Part shown: positions 9,863 through 18,005 of the stretch, one piece after another | How positions within the stretch are numbered: the first letter of the stretch is position 1 | Layout of the letters: the number at the start of each line of letters is the position of its first letter | NCBI GenBank assembly: GCA_028281445.1 | Contig: JANQJW010000103.1 | Location: 70,488 to 134,487 of the forward strand | Source of the DNA: Planctomycetota bacterium | Lineage (GTDB): Bacteria; Planctomycetota; PLA2; JAEUHO01 | Direction of reading: 5' to 3' | Length of the DNA stretch: 64,000 nt | The notes under the pieces: model-generated | Seen by the model: the letters and a program-made list of their open reading frames with translations, nothing else | What the model was told of the DNA's origin: nothing | The model's database searches: none | Program-made: the position numbers and the translations under genes

Positions 9863-10163
9863 CCCTGTTCAAGGTGGATTAACGACGAGCCCGGTTGCTG
9901 CGCGACCGCAGACTGACGCATCCCGATCCATATTGCGTTCTCCGCCTCCGGCATCCGTCTCGTTTCGAAACGCGTGCCGCCACATGTGAATGACCTGTTG
10001 ACGCTCGCGTTCACGCGCGCTGAACAAGCGCCGCACGCGGGCTTCCGTCTCGAAACGACACTCTCAATCTCCTCATGCTCCCCCATCGATAGATGTGCAC
10101 GAGCCGCGTTTGGAGGTGCGGCAACGGGATCGTGGTGGCCGGTACCAGACGAAAGTCAATGCA
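9863..10163 (+). promoter_or_regulatory. Gap upstream of 10164 gene with CGTTTCGAAACG palindrome
   Basis: Intergenic stretch with a perfect 12-bp palindrome CGTTTCGAAACG at 9961-9972. It is preceded by TCCGTCT, and a second, shorter CCGTCTCGAAACGAC lies at 10045-10058. The repeated CCGTCTCG...AAACG could be operator half-sites for the downstream gene. No protein-coding content is evident. Confidence 0.35.
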
Positions 10164-12005
10164 ATGAGTACTGCCACGAAGCGCGCCAAGACGCGCACCA
10201 ACGGCACGCGCTCCGCCTGGTCGCTCCCCGCGATCATGGCGCTGTCGCTCGTGCTGCTGTGTGGCGGAGGGGATGTCGCGCGCGGCAACGATGCCGCCCT
10301 GATACAGGTGGACGGCGAGAGCTTCGGCTCGACACCGGCCACACTCTCCGCCCTCAACCCCGGTCACCCGGCCCTCGTCGCCCATGTGGCCTCCATTCAC
10401 GGAATCGACATGGCGTCGTTCGAGGCGCCCGCTGCTACACGCGGCCGCAAGCCGCGTAGCTGCTGCGTCCTCCTTTGGCCCAGCAAGGACGTCCGCAAGG
10501 GCGGCGTCGTCACCTATGCCGTCGAGTCCGACGAGACCTACAAGGGCGATGCGACCCTGGAGTTCCGTCGCGGCCGCAAGGTGTTGTATCGCGAGCACTT
10601 CGTCCCGGAGAGCATCACGACCGTCAAGCAGATCCCCGAAGAGGTGCGCGAGCACCTGCGCGTGGGTCGGACGATCTCGTGGGGTCTCTACTTCGACGAT
10701 CACCGCAAGCCGATCCGGACCAAGTTCCGCGTCGTCAACCGTCCCAACGCCGATCGCCAAGTGGCGCGTGTATCCAAGAGCCGCCACATGAAGCGGCAGT
10801 CGAAGATCACCCGTGACCTGGTCCAGGCGACGATCCTCGAGAACAACCGTCTCTACACGGAGGCGCTCGTGGCCAACTTGAAGGTGATCGGCGATCACCC
10901 GGGCGCGACACAGCCGATGCGCGGCATCGTGACCACGCTCCGGCGCCTCGACGCCGAGGAGTCCGAGCTGTTCGCTCTCGTCTCCCAGGCCGTGGGTGGC
11001 AACGGAAGCCGCGTCAACGCCGGCATCAACGTGCGCACCGGCTCGATCGGTGGCTCGGCGCTCGACCCGTGGATGCCGGTGATTCCGGAAGCCACGATCG
11101 ATACACCCACTCCGACGACCGGTGCGGACACGACCAAGCCGATGTCGCCCGGAGACAGTGGTGTGCCGTCACCGAACACGGAGACGCCGAACACGCCCCC
11201 CACAACGCCGACGGAGCCCGTGGATCCGCAGGCCGAGCCCACGCTCGAGACGATCGAGTCGATGAAGCAGGCCTACGCGGAGATGCAGGAGCAGGCGGAC
11301 AACCTGCAGCGTGCAGCGGAAACGGCGCTCGGCGACTACGACGCCGCCGACCAGGCCGCACGCGACGCCGAGGCGGCTGCCGAGACGGCCGAGCAGGCTG
11401 CGCAGGCAGCCCACGAGGCCGCTGAGCAGGCTCGCCAGATCGTGCAGAACAGCCCGAACCCGACTGCGCAGGAGTTGCAGGACATGGCAACGACCGGCCA
11501 GGCGGAGGAGGACACGCGCGAAGCGGCCGACGAGGCACGCGCCGCGGCGGAGACCGCCCGCGAAGCCGCCAACCAGGCGCGCGACCGAGCTCGCGACCTG
11601 GAGCAGCAGGCCAGCGAGCGCGCCATCGAGGCTGCCGACATGAAGCGCGCAATCGACGCAGCGCAAGCGCAGCTGCCCGAGCCGTTGCCCCAGGAGCCGA
11701 CCGAAGCGCCGCCCACGCCGGATCACGAGACGCTCGTAGGCAACGTCGAGCAGGCGCAGCGTGCCGTCGACGAGGCGGAAGCCACGATGCAGGACGCCGC
11801 GGACCAACTCCAGCAGGCCCAGGCGGATTACGACGCGGATCCGAACGTCACGACGCACGAGCGGGTGCAGGACGCAGAGCGCGCCTTCCAGCGCGCACAC
11901 GGCGCCCTCACCGCTGCGCAGGAGGCGCTCAACGCAGCACGCGAGGCGCTCGACGGCGGCGGACAGCCGGCCGACCCGGTCGTCCCGCCGGTGGTCATCC
12001 GCTAG
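10164..12005 (+). CDS. Exported Ala-rich coiled-coil protein
   Basis: 613 residues from the ATG at 10164 (MSTATKRAKT); an upstream GTG would add 23 implausible residues. A hydrophobic segment at about 19-38 acts as signal peptide. Residues about 80-290 form a mixed domain with a Cys-Cys pair and many basic residues. A Pro/Thr-rich linker (about 295-360) follows. Residues about 365-605 are a low-complexity Ala/Glu/Gln/Arg heptad region that should form long coiled coils. No enzymatic motif is seen. It may be a periplasmic structural or tethering protein. Two strong hairpins lie behind its stop. Confidence 0.75.
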   Translation: MSTATKRAKTRTNGTRSAWSLPAIMALSLVLLCGGGDVARGNDAALIQVDGESFGSTPATLSALNPGHPALVAHVASIHGIDMASFEAPAATRGRKPRSCCVLLWPSKDVRKGGVVTYAVESDETYKGDATLEFRRGRKVLYREHFVPESITTVKQIPEEVREHLRVGRTISWGLYFDDHRKPIRTKFRVVNRPNADRQVARVSKSRHMKRQSKITRDLVQATILENNRLYTEALVANLKVIGDHPGATQPMRGIVTTLRRLDAEESELFALVSQAVGGNGSRVNAGINVRTGSIGGSALDPWMPVIPEATIDTPTPTTGADTTKPMSPGDSGVPSPNTETPNTPPTTPTEPVDPQAEPTLETIESMKQAYAEMQEQADNLQRAAETALGDYDAADQAARDAEAAAETAEQAAQAAHEAAEQARQIVQNSPNPTAQELQDMATTGQAEEDTREAADEARAAAETAREAANQARDRARDLEQQASERAIEAADMKRAIDAAQAQLPEPLPQEPTEAPPTPDHETLVGNVEQAQRAVDEAEATMQDAADQLQQAQADYDADPNVTTHERVQDAERAFQRAHGALTAAQEALNAAREALDGGGQPADPVVPPVVIR

Positions 12006-12024
12006 ACGCCACCCTTCCACCACG

Positions 12025-12103
12025 CCCGGGGGCTACGGCCCCCGGGCTCCCACGATCCACTCCCCACCACAGAGGCCCCCGGTCCGTTCGGACCTGGGGC
12101 CTC
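12025..12103. terminator. Two hairpins between convergent genes
   Basis: Stem CCCGGGGGC/GCCCCCGGG (12025-12046, loop TACG), then a 15-bp near-perfect stem at 12072-12103 (GAGGCCCCCGGTCCG paired with CGGACCTGGGGCCTC). Neither has a T-tract. Their position between converging genes suggests a bidirectional transcription stop. Confidence 0.6.
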
Positions 12104-12126
12104 GCTTCGCTTCGGGCGGGATCGGC

Positions 12127-12552
12127 TCAGCGCGCGAACAGGTTCTGGATGAACTTCGCGTCGTGCCGCTTGATGTAGAGAATCACGAGGCAGGGCACGA
12201 TCACCGTGAGCGGCTTCCAGATGTTGAAGACTCCGATGATCTCGGAGTCCACGGAGAAGTGCCCGATGAGGGCGCCCATCATGATTCCGAGGCCGAGGAA
12301 TGCGCCGAAGATCGCACTCTGCGGGATGAGGATGAGGATCGCCGCAACCACTTCGATGCCGCCGATCAGGTAGCGACCCGACGGCTCCCATTGCAGCTCT
12401 TCGAAGAGCCGGATATCGGGTTCATGGCCGTTGAGCTTGAGCCACGCGGCCCCCCCCAGGATGCTGGCGGCCCCCAGCTTGGCGATCCACAGGATCGTCA
12501 GGGCCGCGGGTGAGAGCTTCGGCTTCTCGACGGGGAGATTGTGGGTTTCCAA
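12127..12552 (-). CDS. DoxX-like four-helix membrane protein
   Basis: 141 residues with about four hydrophobic helices ('ALTILWIAKLGAASILGGAAWLKL', 'EVVAAILILIPQSAIFGAFLGL' regions). The first-helix 'LWIAKLGAASILGGAAWLKLNG' pattern and the small size fit the DoxX/DoxX-like superfamily. The start is taken as TTG at 12552, because GGGAG lies just upstream and the preceding gene's stop is at 12563. It is therefore translationally close to, and probably in an operon with, the glutamate-synthase-like gene. Function beyond membrane redox association is not known. Confidence 0.75.
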   Translation of the reverse strand: METHNLPVEKPKLSPAALTILWIAKLGAASILGGAAWLKLNGHEPDIRLFEELQWEPSGRYLIGGIEVVAAILILIPQSAIFGAFLGLGIMMGALIGHFSVDSEIIGVFNIWKPLTVIVPCLVILYIKRHDAKFIQNLFAR

Positions 12553-12562
12553 GAGTGCTCCC

Positions 12563-14086
12563 TTAGGACTTGCCGAGGACGTCCGCGGAAATGATCGATG
12601 CCGGTGGGACGTACAGATTGGACGGTGAGAGTTCGGCCGCATCCTTCACGCCGATCGACAACAGCAGCTCTTCGAAGTCGTGATCGACGCCGTCCACGTA
12701 GTTCTTCACTCGCTGCGCCTTGTCTTCGACATCGAAGCCGTGCTGCAGGCTCTTGTCGTGCGTGGTGATGCCCACAGGACAGGTGTTGTTGCCACACATC
12801 AGTGCCTGGATGCAGCCCATGGCGAGCATGAACCCACGCGCGCTGTAGATCGCGTCCGCTCCGAGCGAGAGACCGTGCACCCACTTGGCGGCGTTGATCA
12901 GCTTGCCTGCGGAGAAGACCTTGAGCTTGTCGCGAATGCCCACCTCGAGGAGGAGCTTCTGCACGTTGCATAGCGCAGGCAGCAGCGGCATGCCGAAGCC
13001 GTCGAGGTAGGGCTTGGGCGCCGCACCCGTCCCGCCCTCGCCGCCGTCGACCGCGATGTAGTCGGGGAAGACCTGCTGCTTCGTCATCTCGCCGAAGAGC
13101 GTTCGCACCTCGTCGAGATTCCCGACGCAGAACTTGATGCCCACCGGCAGACCGGAGACCTGCTGCACGCGTTGGATGAACTCAACCGTCGCCGCCGGCG
13201 AGCGGCACTCGGCGTGGTACGGCGGGGAGACCACGTCCTTGCCCATGGGCACCCCGCGAAGCTCGGAGATCTCCGCGGTGATCTTCTCCTTCGGAAGCAG
13301 GCCGCCCTTGCCGGGCTTGGCGCCCTGGGAGAGCTTGATCTCGATCATCTTGACTTCCGGCTTGGCGGAGAGCTCCGCGAGCCGTGCGTCGTCGAGCCTG
13401 CCATCCTCGGTGCGTACGCCGAACTTGGCCGTTCCCATCTGGAAGATCAGGTCGGCCCCTGTCATCAGGTGGTACTTGGGCCAGCCGCCCTCGCCGGTGT
13501 TGTGCGGGATCCCCGCCATGCGCGCGCCGCGGCCGAGCGCTTCCACGGCCGGTGCGCCGAGGGAGCCGTAGCTCATCGCGCTGATCATGACGGGCTTGGT
13601 GAGCGTGTACGCGCTCTCGACGCCGCGCTCCTCGCCCACGGTCAACCGGAAGGGCTGCAGCTCCTCCTTGGGTGTGGGGTACATCGAGTGGCGGATCTTG
13701 ATCTCGTTGGCGTCGTAGTTCAGCGCGCTGCCGAACGACATCGCCGAGTCGACGGCCTTCGACTTCCGGTAGACCTCGGAGCGTTCGATGCGGTTGAAGG
13801 GCCGTTCCTCGGTGTCGTTCGAGAAGAGGTACTGACGCAGCTCGGGCCCAAGGCTCTCGAGGATGTAGCGGGCCTGGCCGAGGATTCCGAAGTTGCGCAG
13901 GATCGTGTGCTCGGTCTGCACGTGCCGGTAGAAGAAGTTCATGACGGTGAGCAGGAGGAAGAACACCGTCAGGAAGTGGTAGGCGAAGTGGATCTTCCAG
14001 CCGGCGAGGAAGAAGGCGATCGTCAGCGCCCAGATCAATCGGTTCGCGATGCGCGAGATGCGGTGCAGATCGACGACGCCTGACAT
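12563..14086 (-). CDS. FMN-binding glutamate-synthase-like protein, membrane-anchored
   Basis: 507 residues. Two N-terminal hydrophobic helices (about 15-55) precede a domain like the FMN barrel of glutamate synthase ('ISAMSYGSLG', 'NTGEGG', 'IEIKLSQGAKPGKGG', 'DGGEGGTGA'). A CxxxxxCxxxxC cluster ('GCIQALMCGNNTCPVG', around residue 425) corresponds to the 3Fe-4S ligands of GltB. There is no glutaminase domain. Such stand-alone proteins are common and their substrate is generally unproven. The ATG at 14086 has GGAGAGGA upstream. The DoxX-like gene follows after 10 bp, suggesting a redox pair. Confidence 0.88.
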   Translation of the reverse strand: MSGVVDLHRISRIANRLIWALTIAFFLAGWKIHFAYHFLTVFFLLLTVMNFFYRHVQTEHTILRNFGILGQARYILESLGPELRQYLFSNDTEERPFNRIERSEVYRKSKAVDSAMSFGSALNYDANEIKIRHSMYPTPKEELQPFRLTVGEERGVESAYTLTKPVMISAMSYGSLGAPAVEALGRGARMAGIPHNTGEGGWPKYHLMTGADLIFQMGTAKFGVRTEDGRLDDARLAELSAKPEVKMIEIKLSQGAKPGKGGLLPKEKITAEISELRGVPMGKDVVSPPYHAECRSPAATVEFIQRVQQVSGLPVGIKFCVGNLDEVRTLFGEMTKQQVFPDYIAVDGGEGGTGAAPKPYLDGFGMPLLPALCNVQKLLLEVGIRDKLKVFSAGKLINAAKWVHGLSLGADAIYSARGFMLAMGCIQALMCGNNTCPVGITTHDKSLQHGFDVEDKAQRVKNYVDGVDHDFEELLLSIGVKDAAELSPSNLYVPPASIISADVLGKS

Positions 14087-14158
14087 GCAGTCCTCTCCGG
14101 GGCGCCCCAAGGATGCCCGATCCGCCCGGTGGCGTCAGCAGGCAAGCGAGAGAGGGGC

Positions 14159-14183
14159 GCCGCCCATCGGGTAGACGGGCGGC
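14159..14183 (-). terminator. GC hairpin after slipin gene
   Basis: GCCGCCC and GGGCGGC form a 7-bp stem 15 bp beyond the slipin stop. There is no T-tract, so it is only a possible transcript end. Confidence 0.4.
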
Positions 14184-14197
14184 ACCCCCGGTTGGTT

Positions 14198-15331
14198 TCA
14201 GGCGCCCGGGGCGTCGTCACGCTCGATGAGCGTACGCACCTGCCCCGCCAGGTCGCCCCGGCCGAAGACGAACGCCGTTCGCGCACCGGCCAGGATCTCC
14301 TGGAGCTGCTCGAGCTCCTTGACGCGCGCGAGAACCGGGTTCTCGGCCAGCAGCTTCGCCGTGTTGGCCTGGCTGCGGGCCGCAGCCGTCTCTTCGCGAC
14401 GCTTGATCACGTTGGCCTCGGCCTGCTTGCGAGCCGTGATGACCTGGTTCAGGATCGCCTTCATGTCACCCGGCAGGATGATGTCGCGCAGACCGACGCT
14501 GCGGACCTCGACACCGAAGGCCTCGGCACGCGTGGCAAGTGCCTCGCGCAGCTCGGCCCCCACGGCCTCCTTGTCCGTCAGCAGGGCGTCGAGCTCGCGC
14601 CCGCCCACCGCAGCACGCAGCGCGAGCTGGGCTTCGCGGTAGAGCGCCTGCGTCCAGTCGTTCACGACCGTCACGGCCTTCAGGGGATCCGTGACCAGCG
14701 ACGTCACGACCAGGTTCACACGCAGCGTGACCTTGTCACGCGTCATGATCTCCTGGCCCGCCACGTCGGCCGTCTGCTCGCGCAGATCCACTCGCTTCAC
14801 GACCGTCGCGCGGCCGGTCTTCCAGTGGACGTAGCGCCCCTCGCGAAAGCGCGCCTTCGGCTGCCCGTCGCTGAAGAGGATCACCTCCTCGTTCGGCGCA
14901 GCCTCGACGTCGGCGAGGAACGTACCCGCATCGGCGTGACGACGGATCACGTCCAGCTTCGGGTGATCGAAGCGCTCGTCGCCCTCCATGTCGAAGACCT
15001 CGAACTCCAGGTCGAACGGGGTCTTCCAGAAGGCGTAGCGACCCGGCCCCACGATCCACGCGAGACGGCCGTCCTTCCAGACGAGCGCACGCTGGGTGTC
15101 CTTGAGATCGAGGACGTGCAGCGCCTCGGCCACGGCCGGGTGCTGGAGCAGCAGCGCCAGGTGGCGGTGCTTGAAGGTCACGTTGAACGTGTCCGCGATC
15201 TCGACGCGGATACCGCGAAGCTCGGCGAACCACGGCAGACGGTGACGCCCCGGCCCCAGGAGCCCGACGAAGTCACCGCGGTGGAAGCGCAGACCACGCT
15301 CGTGCTGCTTGATGAAGATGTTCTTGGACAT
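14198..15331 (-). CDS. Slipin-type SPFH/band-7 protein
   Basis: 377 residues. The N-terminal part holds two related beta-rich segments ('GLLGPGRHRLPWF' and 'IVGPGRYAFWKTPF'). The SPFH/band-7 core follows at about residues 185-330 ('EIMTRDKVTLRVNLVVT', 'GVEVRSVGLRDIILPGDMKAILNQVI'), then a Glu/Ala-rich coiled coil ('KQAEANVIKRREETAAARSQANTA' region). There is no obvious N-terminal membrane helix, which fits the soluble slipin subfamily. The start at 15331 has a strong GGAGG. The 390-bp gap upstream leads to the tRNA-like array. From memory, slipins of this kind recur in RtcR-type RNA-repair operons; no RtcB, RtcA or Ro gene is in view. Confidence 0.9.
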   Translation of the reverse strand: MSKNIFIKQHERGLRFHRGDFVGLLGPGRHRLPWFAELRGIRVEIADTFNVTFKHRHLALLLQHPAVAEALHVLDLKDTQRALVWKDGRLAWIVGPGRYAFWKTPFDLEFEVFDMEGDERFDHPKLDVIRRHADAGTFLADVEAAPNEEVILFSDGQPKARFREGRYVHWKTGRATVVKRVDLREQTADVAGQEIMTRDKVTLRVNLVVTSLVTDPLKAVTVVNDWTQALYREAQLALRAAVGGRELDALLTDKEAVGAELREALATRAEAFGVEVRSVGLRDIILPGDMKAILNQVITARKQAEANVIKRREETAAARSQANTAKLLAENPVLARVKELEQLQEILAGARTAFVFGRGDLAGQVRTLIERDDAPGA

Positions 15332-15721
15332 GGTTGGTTCCTCCCTTCGGGAGTCTTGGAAACCCGAACCGCGCCGCGGGGGTCTTCGTCCACGGACGAA
15401 GCAACCCGAGCCGGCGGCGCGATTCGGAAGAGGAGTGCGAACCGGTTCGACGGATGGAATCCGCGATGCCCCTGCGCACGGCGGAGCCGGGTGCGCGGCG
15501 TGCCTCCCGCAGCGGCCCCCCGTCATCGTTCCCGAGGAACCGATGCGGCCGGGACCGCGCGGCGGCAGACCGGGGACTCCGGCTGCAGGGCCTTGCGGCA
15601 GGTGCCGGACACGTCGGTTCGAGCACCGCAGGCGCACTCGTTCGTCGGCTTCCGGCCGGCGTCGCGAGCCGGCGCTCCGGTTCGCGTTGTGGGCGGCGCT
15701 TCCCTCCGCCCGGTTTCTGAA
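15332..15721 (-). other. Non-coding leader between tRNA-like array and slipin
   Basis: 390 bp without a credible gene on either strand. Hairpins are visible, for example CTTCGTCC/GGACGAAG near 15385-15405 and a GGGCGG/CCGCCC stem near 15690-15712. If the array and slipin are co-transcribed this is a structured intercistronic RNA. Confidence 0.5.
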
Positions 15722-15793
15722 GCGGGATGTCGGGAATCGAACCCGAGACCGTCACCTTGCGAGGATGATGCTCTACCTCTGAGCTACATGGGA
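15722..15793 (-). tRNA. tRNA-like module 1, anticodon CGC (Ala-like), acceptor stem unpaired
   Basis: 72-nt module: TA at positions 8-9; D arm GCTC-AGAGGTA-GAGC; anticodon arm TCATC-CTCGCAA-GGTGA (five pairs including one wobble, anticodon CGC); variable CGGTC; T arm TCGGG-TTCGATT-CCCGA. The 5' seven bases TCCCATG do not pair with the 3' CATCCCG beyond three positions, so the acceptor stem cannot close normally. No CCA is encoded. Its first base is also the discriminator position of the preceding module, leaving no spacer. Confidence 0.6.
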
Positions 15794-15865
15794 GTGGCTG
15801 CGGGGAATCGAACCCCGGACCTCCGGGTTTCACCCCGGCGCTCTAACGCACTGAGCTACAGCTAC
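15794..15865 (-). tRNA. tRNA-like module 2, anticodon GAA (Phe-like), malformed loops
   Basis: 72-nt module whose acceptor GTAGCTG/CAGCCAC pairs at six of seven positions, with D stem GCTC/GAGC and T arm CGGGG-TTCGATT-CCCCG. The D loop (AGTGCGTTA) lacks the usual adjacent GG. The anticodon stem CCGGG can only pair with CCCGG by leaving a six-base loop GTGAAA. With a seven-base loop the anticodon would be GAA but two stem pairs fail. It abuts module 1 directly. Confidence 0.6.
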
Positions 15866-15873
15866 GTAACAAA

Positions 15874-15937
15874 CGATGACGCGGGTCGAACCCGGTGTCG
15901 GAACGTCCCGCGCGGATCCCTTTCGTGGACGCGCGGG
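15874..15937 (-). ncRNA. tRNA-like remnant 3: hairpin plus T-arm-like segment
   Basis: Reading the minus strand, an 8-bp stem CCCGCGCG/CGCGCGGG (15907-15937, 15-nt loop) is followed by a T-arm-like CCGGGTTCGACCCGCG. It lies just upstream of module 2. No D arm or closed acceptor is recognisable. It looks like a further, more degenerate member of the array. Confidence 0.4.
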
Positions 15938-16030
15938 CACGCCGCCGGCTGACGGCACCGTCTGCACTTCTTCTGTTCGAGGACCGGAGCCCCCGGCTTG
16001 TGGATCACCCCCCTTCGTCCTCGGGGCACG

Positions 16031-16060
16031 AAAAAAGCCCCGGAGGCACGCCTCCGGGGC
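16031..16060 (-). terminator. Intrinsic terminator (10-bp perfect stem, T6)
   Basis: On the minus strand GCCCCGGAGG-CGTG-CCTCCGGGGC is followed by TTTTTT: a textbook Rho-independent terminator. It lies about 290 bp beyond the methyltransferase stop and about 95 bp before the tRNA-like array, so it either ends the upstream transcript or attenuates transcription into the array. Confidence 0.9.
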
Positions 16061-16110
16061 CTTCACGCCCGTGGAACGGGGGCGGAAGGTCACATCGGAG
16101 ACGCCGGTGT

Positions 16111-16130
16111 GCGCGCAATGCAATCGCCTA
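16111..16130 (-). promoter_or_regulatory. Possible sigma-54 promoter (GG-N10-GC)
   Basis: Minus-strand AGGCGATTGCATTGCG: GG at 16128-16127 and GC at 16116-16115 with ten bases between, and a full TTGC -12 element. The -24 element matches only GGC. It reads toward the tRNA-like array and slipin, but the T6 terminator intervenes. Confidence 0.3.
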
Positions 16131-16266
16131 CGGACAATCGCCGTTCTGCGCGGTTTGGTTGGTTGTGACTCGCTATCACGTAGCGGCTCCTTCGTTGAAT
16201 GACTCATGCAGTACGAAGCAGGCAGCGATCAGGTTCACTGAAAAACTGCGCGCGTTCCGGATGTGC

Positions 16267-16347
16267 GCGGAGGGGCACAAGGCCCCTCCCTACAGCCCAA
16301 GGCCATACGTTCACATGTTGCTGTAGGGGGGCACCTTGTGTGCCCCC
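16267..16347. repeat. REP/BIME-like paired hairpin element, copy A
   Basis: Two facing arms: GGAGGGGCACAAGGCCCCTCC + CTACAGC, then after about 20 bp the inverted GCTGTAGGGGGGCACCTTGTGTGCCCCC. Each arm is itself a hairpin around ACAAG/CTTGT. Both arms recur almost unchanged at 59979-60060. Confidence 0.85.
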
Positions 16348-16352
16348 GCGAA

Positions 16353-17083
16353 CTACTTGGTCGCCACCATGTTGAGCCGCGCGCCGAATTCGAAGGGGCG
16401 CCCGTCGAGGGAACCGTACGACGTGCAGGCGCAGAAGCCGGCCCGTTGCAGGAGGCGAGCGAGCTCGGCGACCGAGTACATCCGGATGATCGTGCGCCCA
16501 TCGTCAACCTGCTCGCCCCGGCGAAACGTCCACGCGTCGTCCACGAAACCGGTGACGAAGTCGTAGGTCCGCGCTTCCGTGATCTCGATGTCACCCTCCA
16601 CGGATGTGCCGCCGGCGTCCCACGTGACGGCGATCGTCTCGAGTGACGGAATCTCGATGAGAAAGCGCCCGCCCGGCTTGAGCGTCGCACAGACCGCGCG
16701 CGCGAAGCTCTCGTCACCCTCGTCCCCGAAGTAGCCGAAGCTGCCCCAACAGTTGATCGCGGCGTCAAACCGGCCATCCCAGGGCAGTTCGCGCATGTCG
16801 TGCTCGTGCAGCGCCAGGGACACCCCTGCGGCCTCGGCTGCCGCCTGCGCCTCTGCAATCCGCTCGGCGCTCAAGTCGACCCCGGTCACCTCGATGCCGC
16901 GCCGCGCCAACGGGACGGCGATCGGACCGGCGCCCACTGGCACGTCCAGCACCACATCACCCGGTGACAACGCGAGCAGCGCGATCACGCCTCGGCGATA
17001 CGCCACGCACTCTCGGGCGTATAGCGCGTGCGCTGGACGTCCCCCCACAGGCTGCCGGCGAAGAACTCCTCGTACCAGCTCAC
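16353..17083 (-). CDS. SAM-dependent methyltransferase, apparent frameshift near N-terminus
   Basis: The main frame encodes a class I methyltransferase ('VVLDVPVGAGPIAVPLA' SAM loop, 'VTGVDLS', 'NCWGSFGYF', 'LKPGGRFLIEIP'). The family's usual opening, WYEEFF..., is present but in another frame: GTG at 17083 overlaps the VOC stop (GTGA) and reads MSWYEEFFAGSLWGDV...RYTPE. Near 17011-17017 one base appears missing, after which the main frame continues 'ECVAYRRGVIALLAL'. The alternative ATG at 17048 gives a nonsense first dozen residues. The gene is therefore either frameshifted or carries a consensus error. The substrate is unknown. It is the last gene of a tightly spaced minus-strand group. 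Confidence 0.75.
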
Positions 17084-17535
17084 GCAGGTTCCCAGCGCTG
17101 CAGCTCGACGATGTTGCCCTCGGGGTCCGTCACGTAGCACCACGTGATGTGTCCCTTGCCCGGGATGTCCGTGCTGACCACCTCCCCCACCGCGCGGCCC
17201 CCCTCGGCGAGGACTTCGTCGAACTTCGCGTGTACGTCGTCCACGCGGAAGCAGATGTGGCCGAATCCGGGACGATTGACGGCGGCGGGAACCCGCGCGG
17301 GCTGCTCGGCGTAGCGGAAGATCTCCAACGTCGGACCGCTGTCCCCCCACCCCGGCAGTCGAAGGTGCATGCCGACGCAGTGCGCGCCGTCCAGCCCCGT
17401 GCCCTTGTCGAGCCAGTCGCCCTGCATGTCCCGGCCCGGCAGCACCCGCTCGCAGTCGAGTACGCGCACGTAGAAGTCGGCGAGCGCCTCCCAGTCTTCG
17501 GCGATCAGGTTCGTGTGGCCGTAGCGCGTCGCCAT
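17080..17535 (-). CDS. VOC (glyoxalase/dioxygenase-fold) protein
   Basis: 151 residues with the two beta-alpha-beta-beta-beta modules of the vicinal oxygen chelate fold: 'GHTNLIAEDWEALADFYVRVL' at the start, 'GFGHICFRVDDV' in the middle and 'DPEGNIVELQRWE' at the end. His and Glu metal-ligand positions are present (H8, H85 region, E near 145). The reaction cannot be assigned. It overlaps its neighbours on both sides by a few bases, indicating an operon with the DUF6526 gene and the methyltransferase. Confidence 0.85.
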   Translation of the reverse strand: MATRYGHTNLIAEDWEALADFYVRVLDCERVLPGRDMQGDWLDKGTGLDGAHCVGMHLRLPGWGDSGPTLEIFRYAEQPARVPAAVNRPGFGHICFRVDDVHAKFDEVLAEGGRAVGEVVSTDIPGKGHITWCYVTDPEGNIVELQRWEPA

Positions 17536-17978
17536 CAGGCTCTCCAGGTGTCCGGTTGCCAGTCGTTGATGCGCTTCTTGATGACACGACGATCGTGTTC
17601 GTCCTCCTCGAGGACCTCCAGCATCAGGTCCGCGATCTCGTGGTCGCCCGCGAAGCGCAGGGCGATCAGCTGGTCACGGGTGAGCTCGTCGAAGCGGCGG
17701 TTCAGCTCCGTCGACAGCACCTCGGCCAGGCGCCAGCGCATCTCGAGTCGGATCAGGCGGTCCTGTACCTGCAATGCGAAGAAACGCGCATACAGGCCGA
17801 GCAACAGGAGGGCGATCGCGAGCGCGATCCCGAAGATCGAGCCCAGATCCGGCCCCGAGAGAAACCGCAGGGCCGCGAAGATCACGTTGAGGAGCAGCAC
17901 GGGCAGCACGAGGAAGTGAAACAGCGGTACGAACCGAGCGTGGTTCTCGTACGTCTGAGCGGGTGCGGCGTCACTCAT
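17535..17978 (-). CDS. DUF6526-like membrane protein
   Basis: 147 residues: two adjacent hydrophobic helices (about 17-42 and 48-67) then a charged helical tail ending 'NDWQPDTWRA'. The opening 'YENHARFVPLFHFLVLPVLLLN' matches my recollection of the DUF6526 family. No function is known. The stop overlaps the VOC start by one base, so the two are probably translationally coupled. Confidence 0.7.
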   Translation of the reverse strand: MSDAAPAQTYENHARFVPLFHFLVLPVLLLNVIFAALRFLSGPDLGSIFGIALAIALLLLGLYARFFALQVQDRLIRLEMRWRLAEVLSTELNRRFDELTRDQLIALRFAGDHEIADLMLEVLEEDEHDRRVIKKRINDWQPDTWRA

Positions 17979-18005
17979 GGTCTCTCTCCCTTGCGCCGCC
18001 GGTTG

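Noticed and set aside
14129..15952. Long plus-strand open frame across the slipin gene and tRNA-like array
   Set aside because: Antisense to slipin and runs through structured RNA; no homology-like motifs.
15830..16207. 125-residue minus-strand frame over the terminator
   Set aside because: It contains the intrinsic terminator and tRNA-like DNA; Arg/Pro-rich nonsense.
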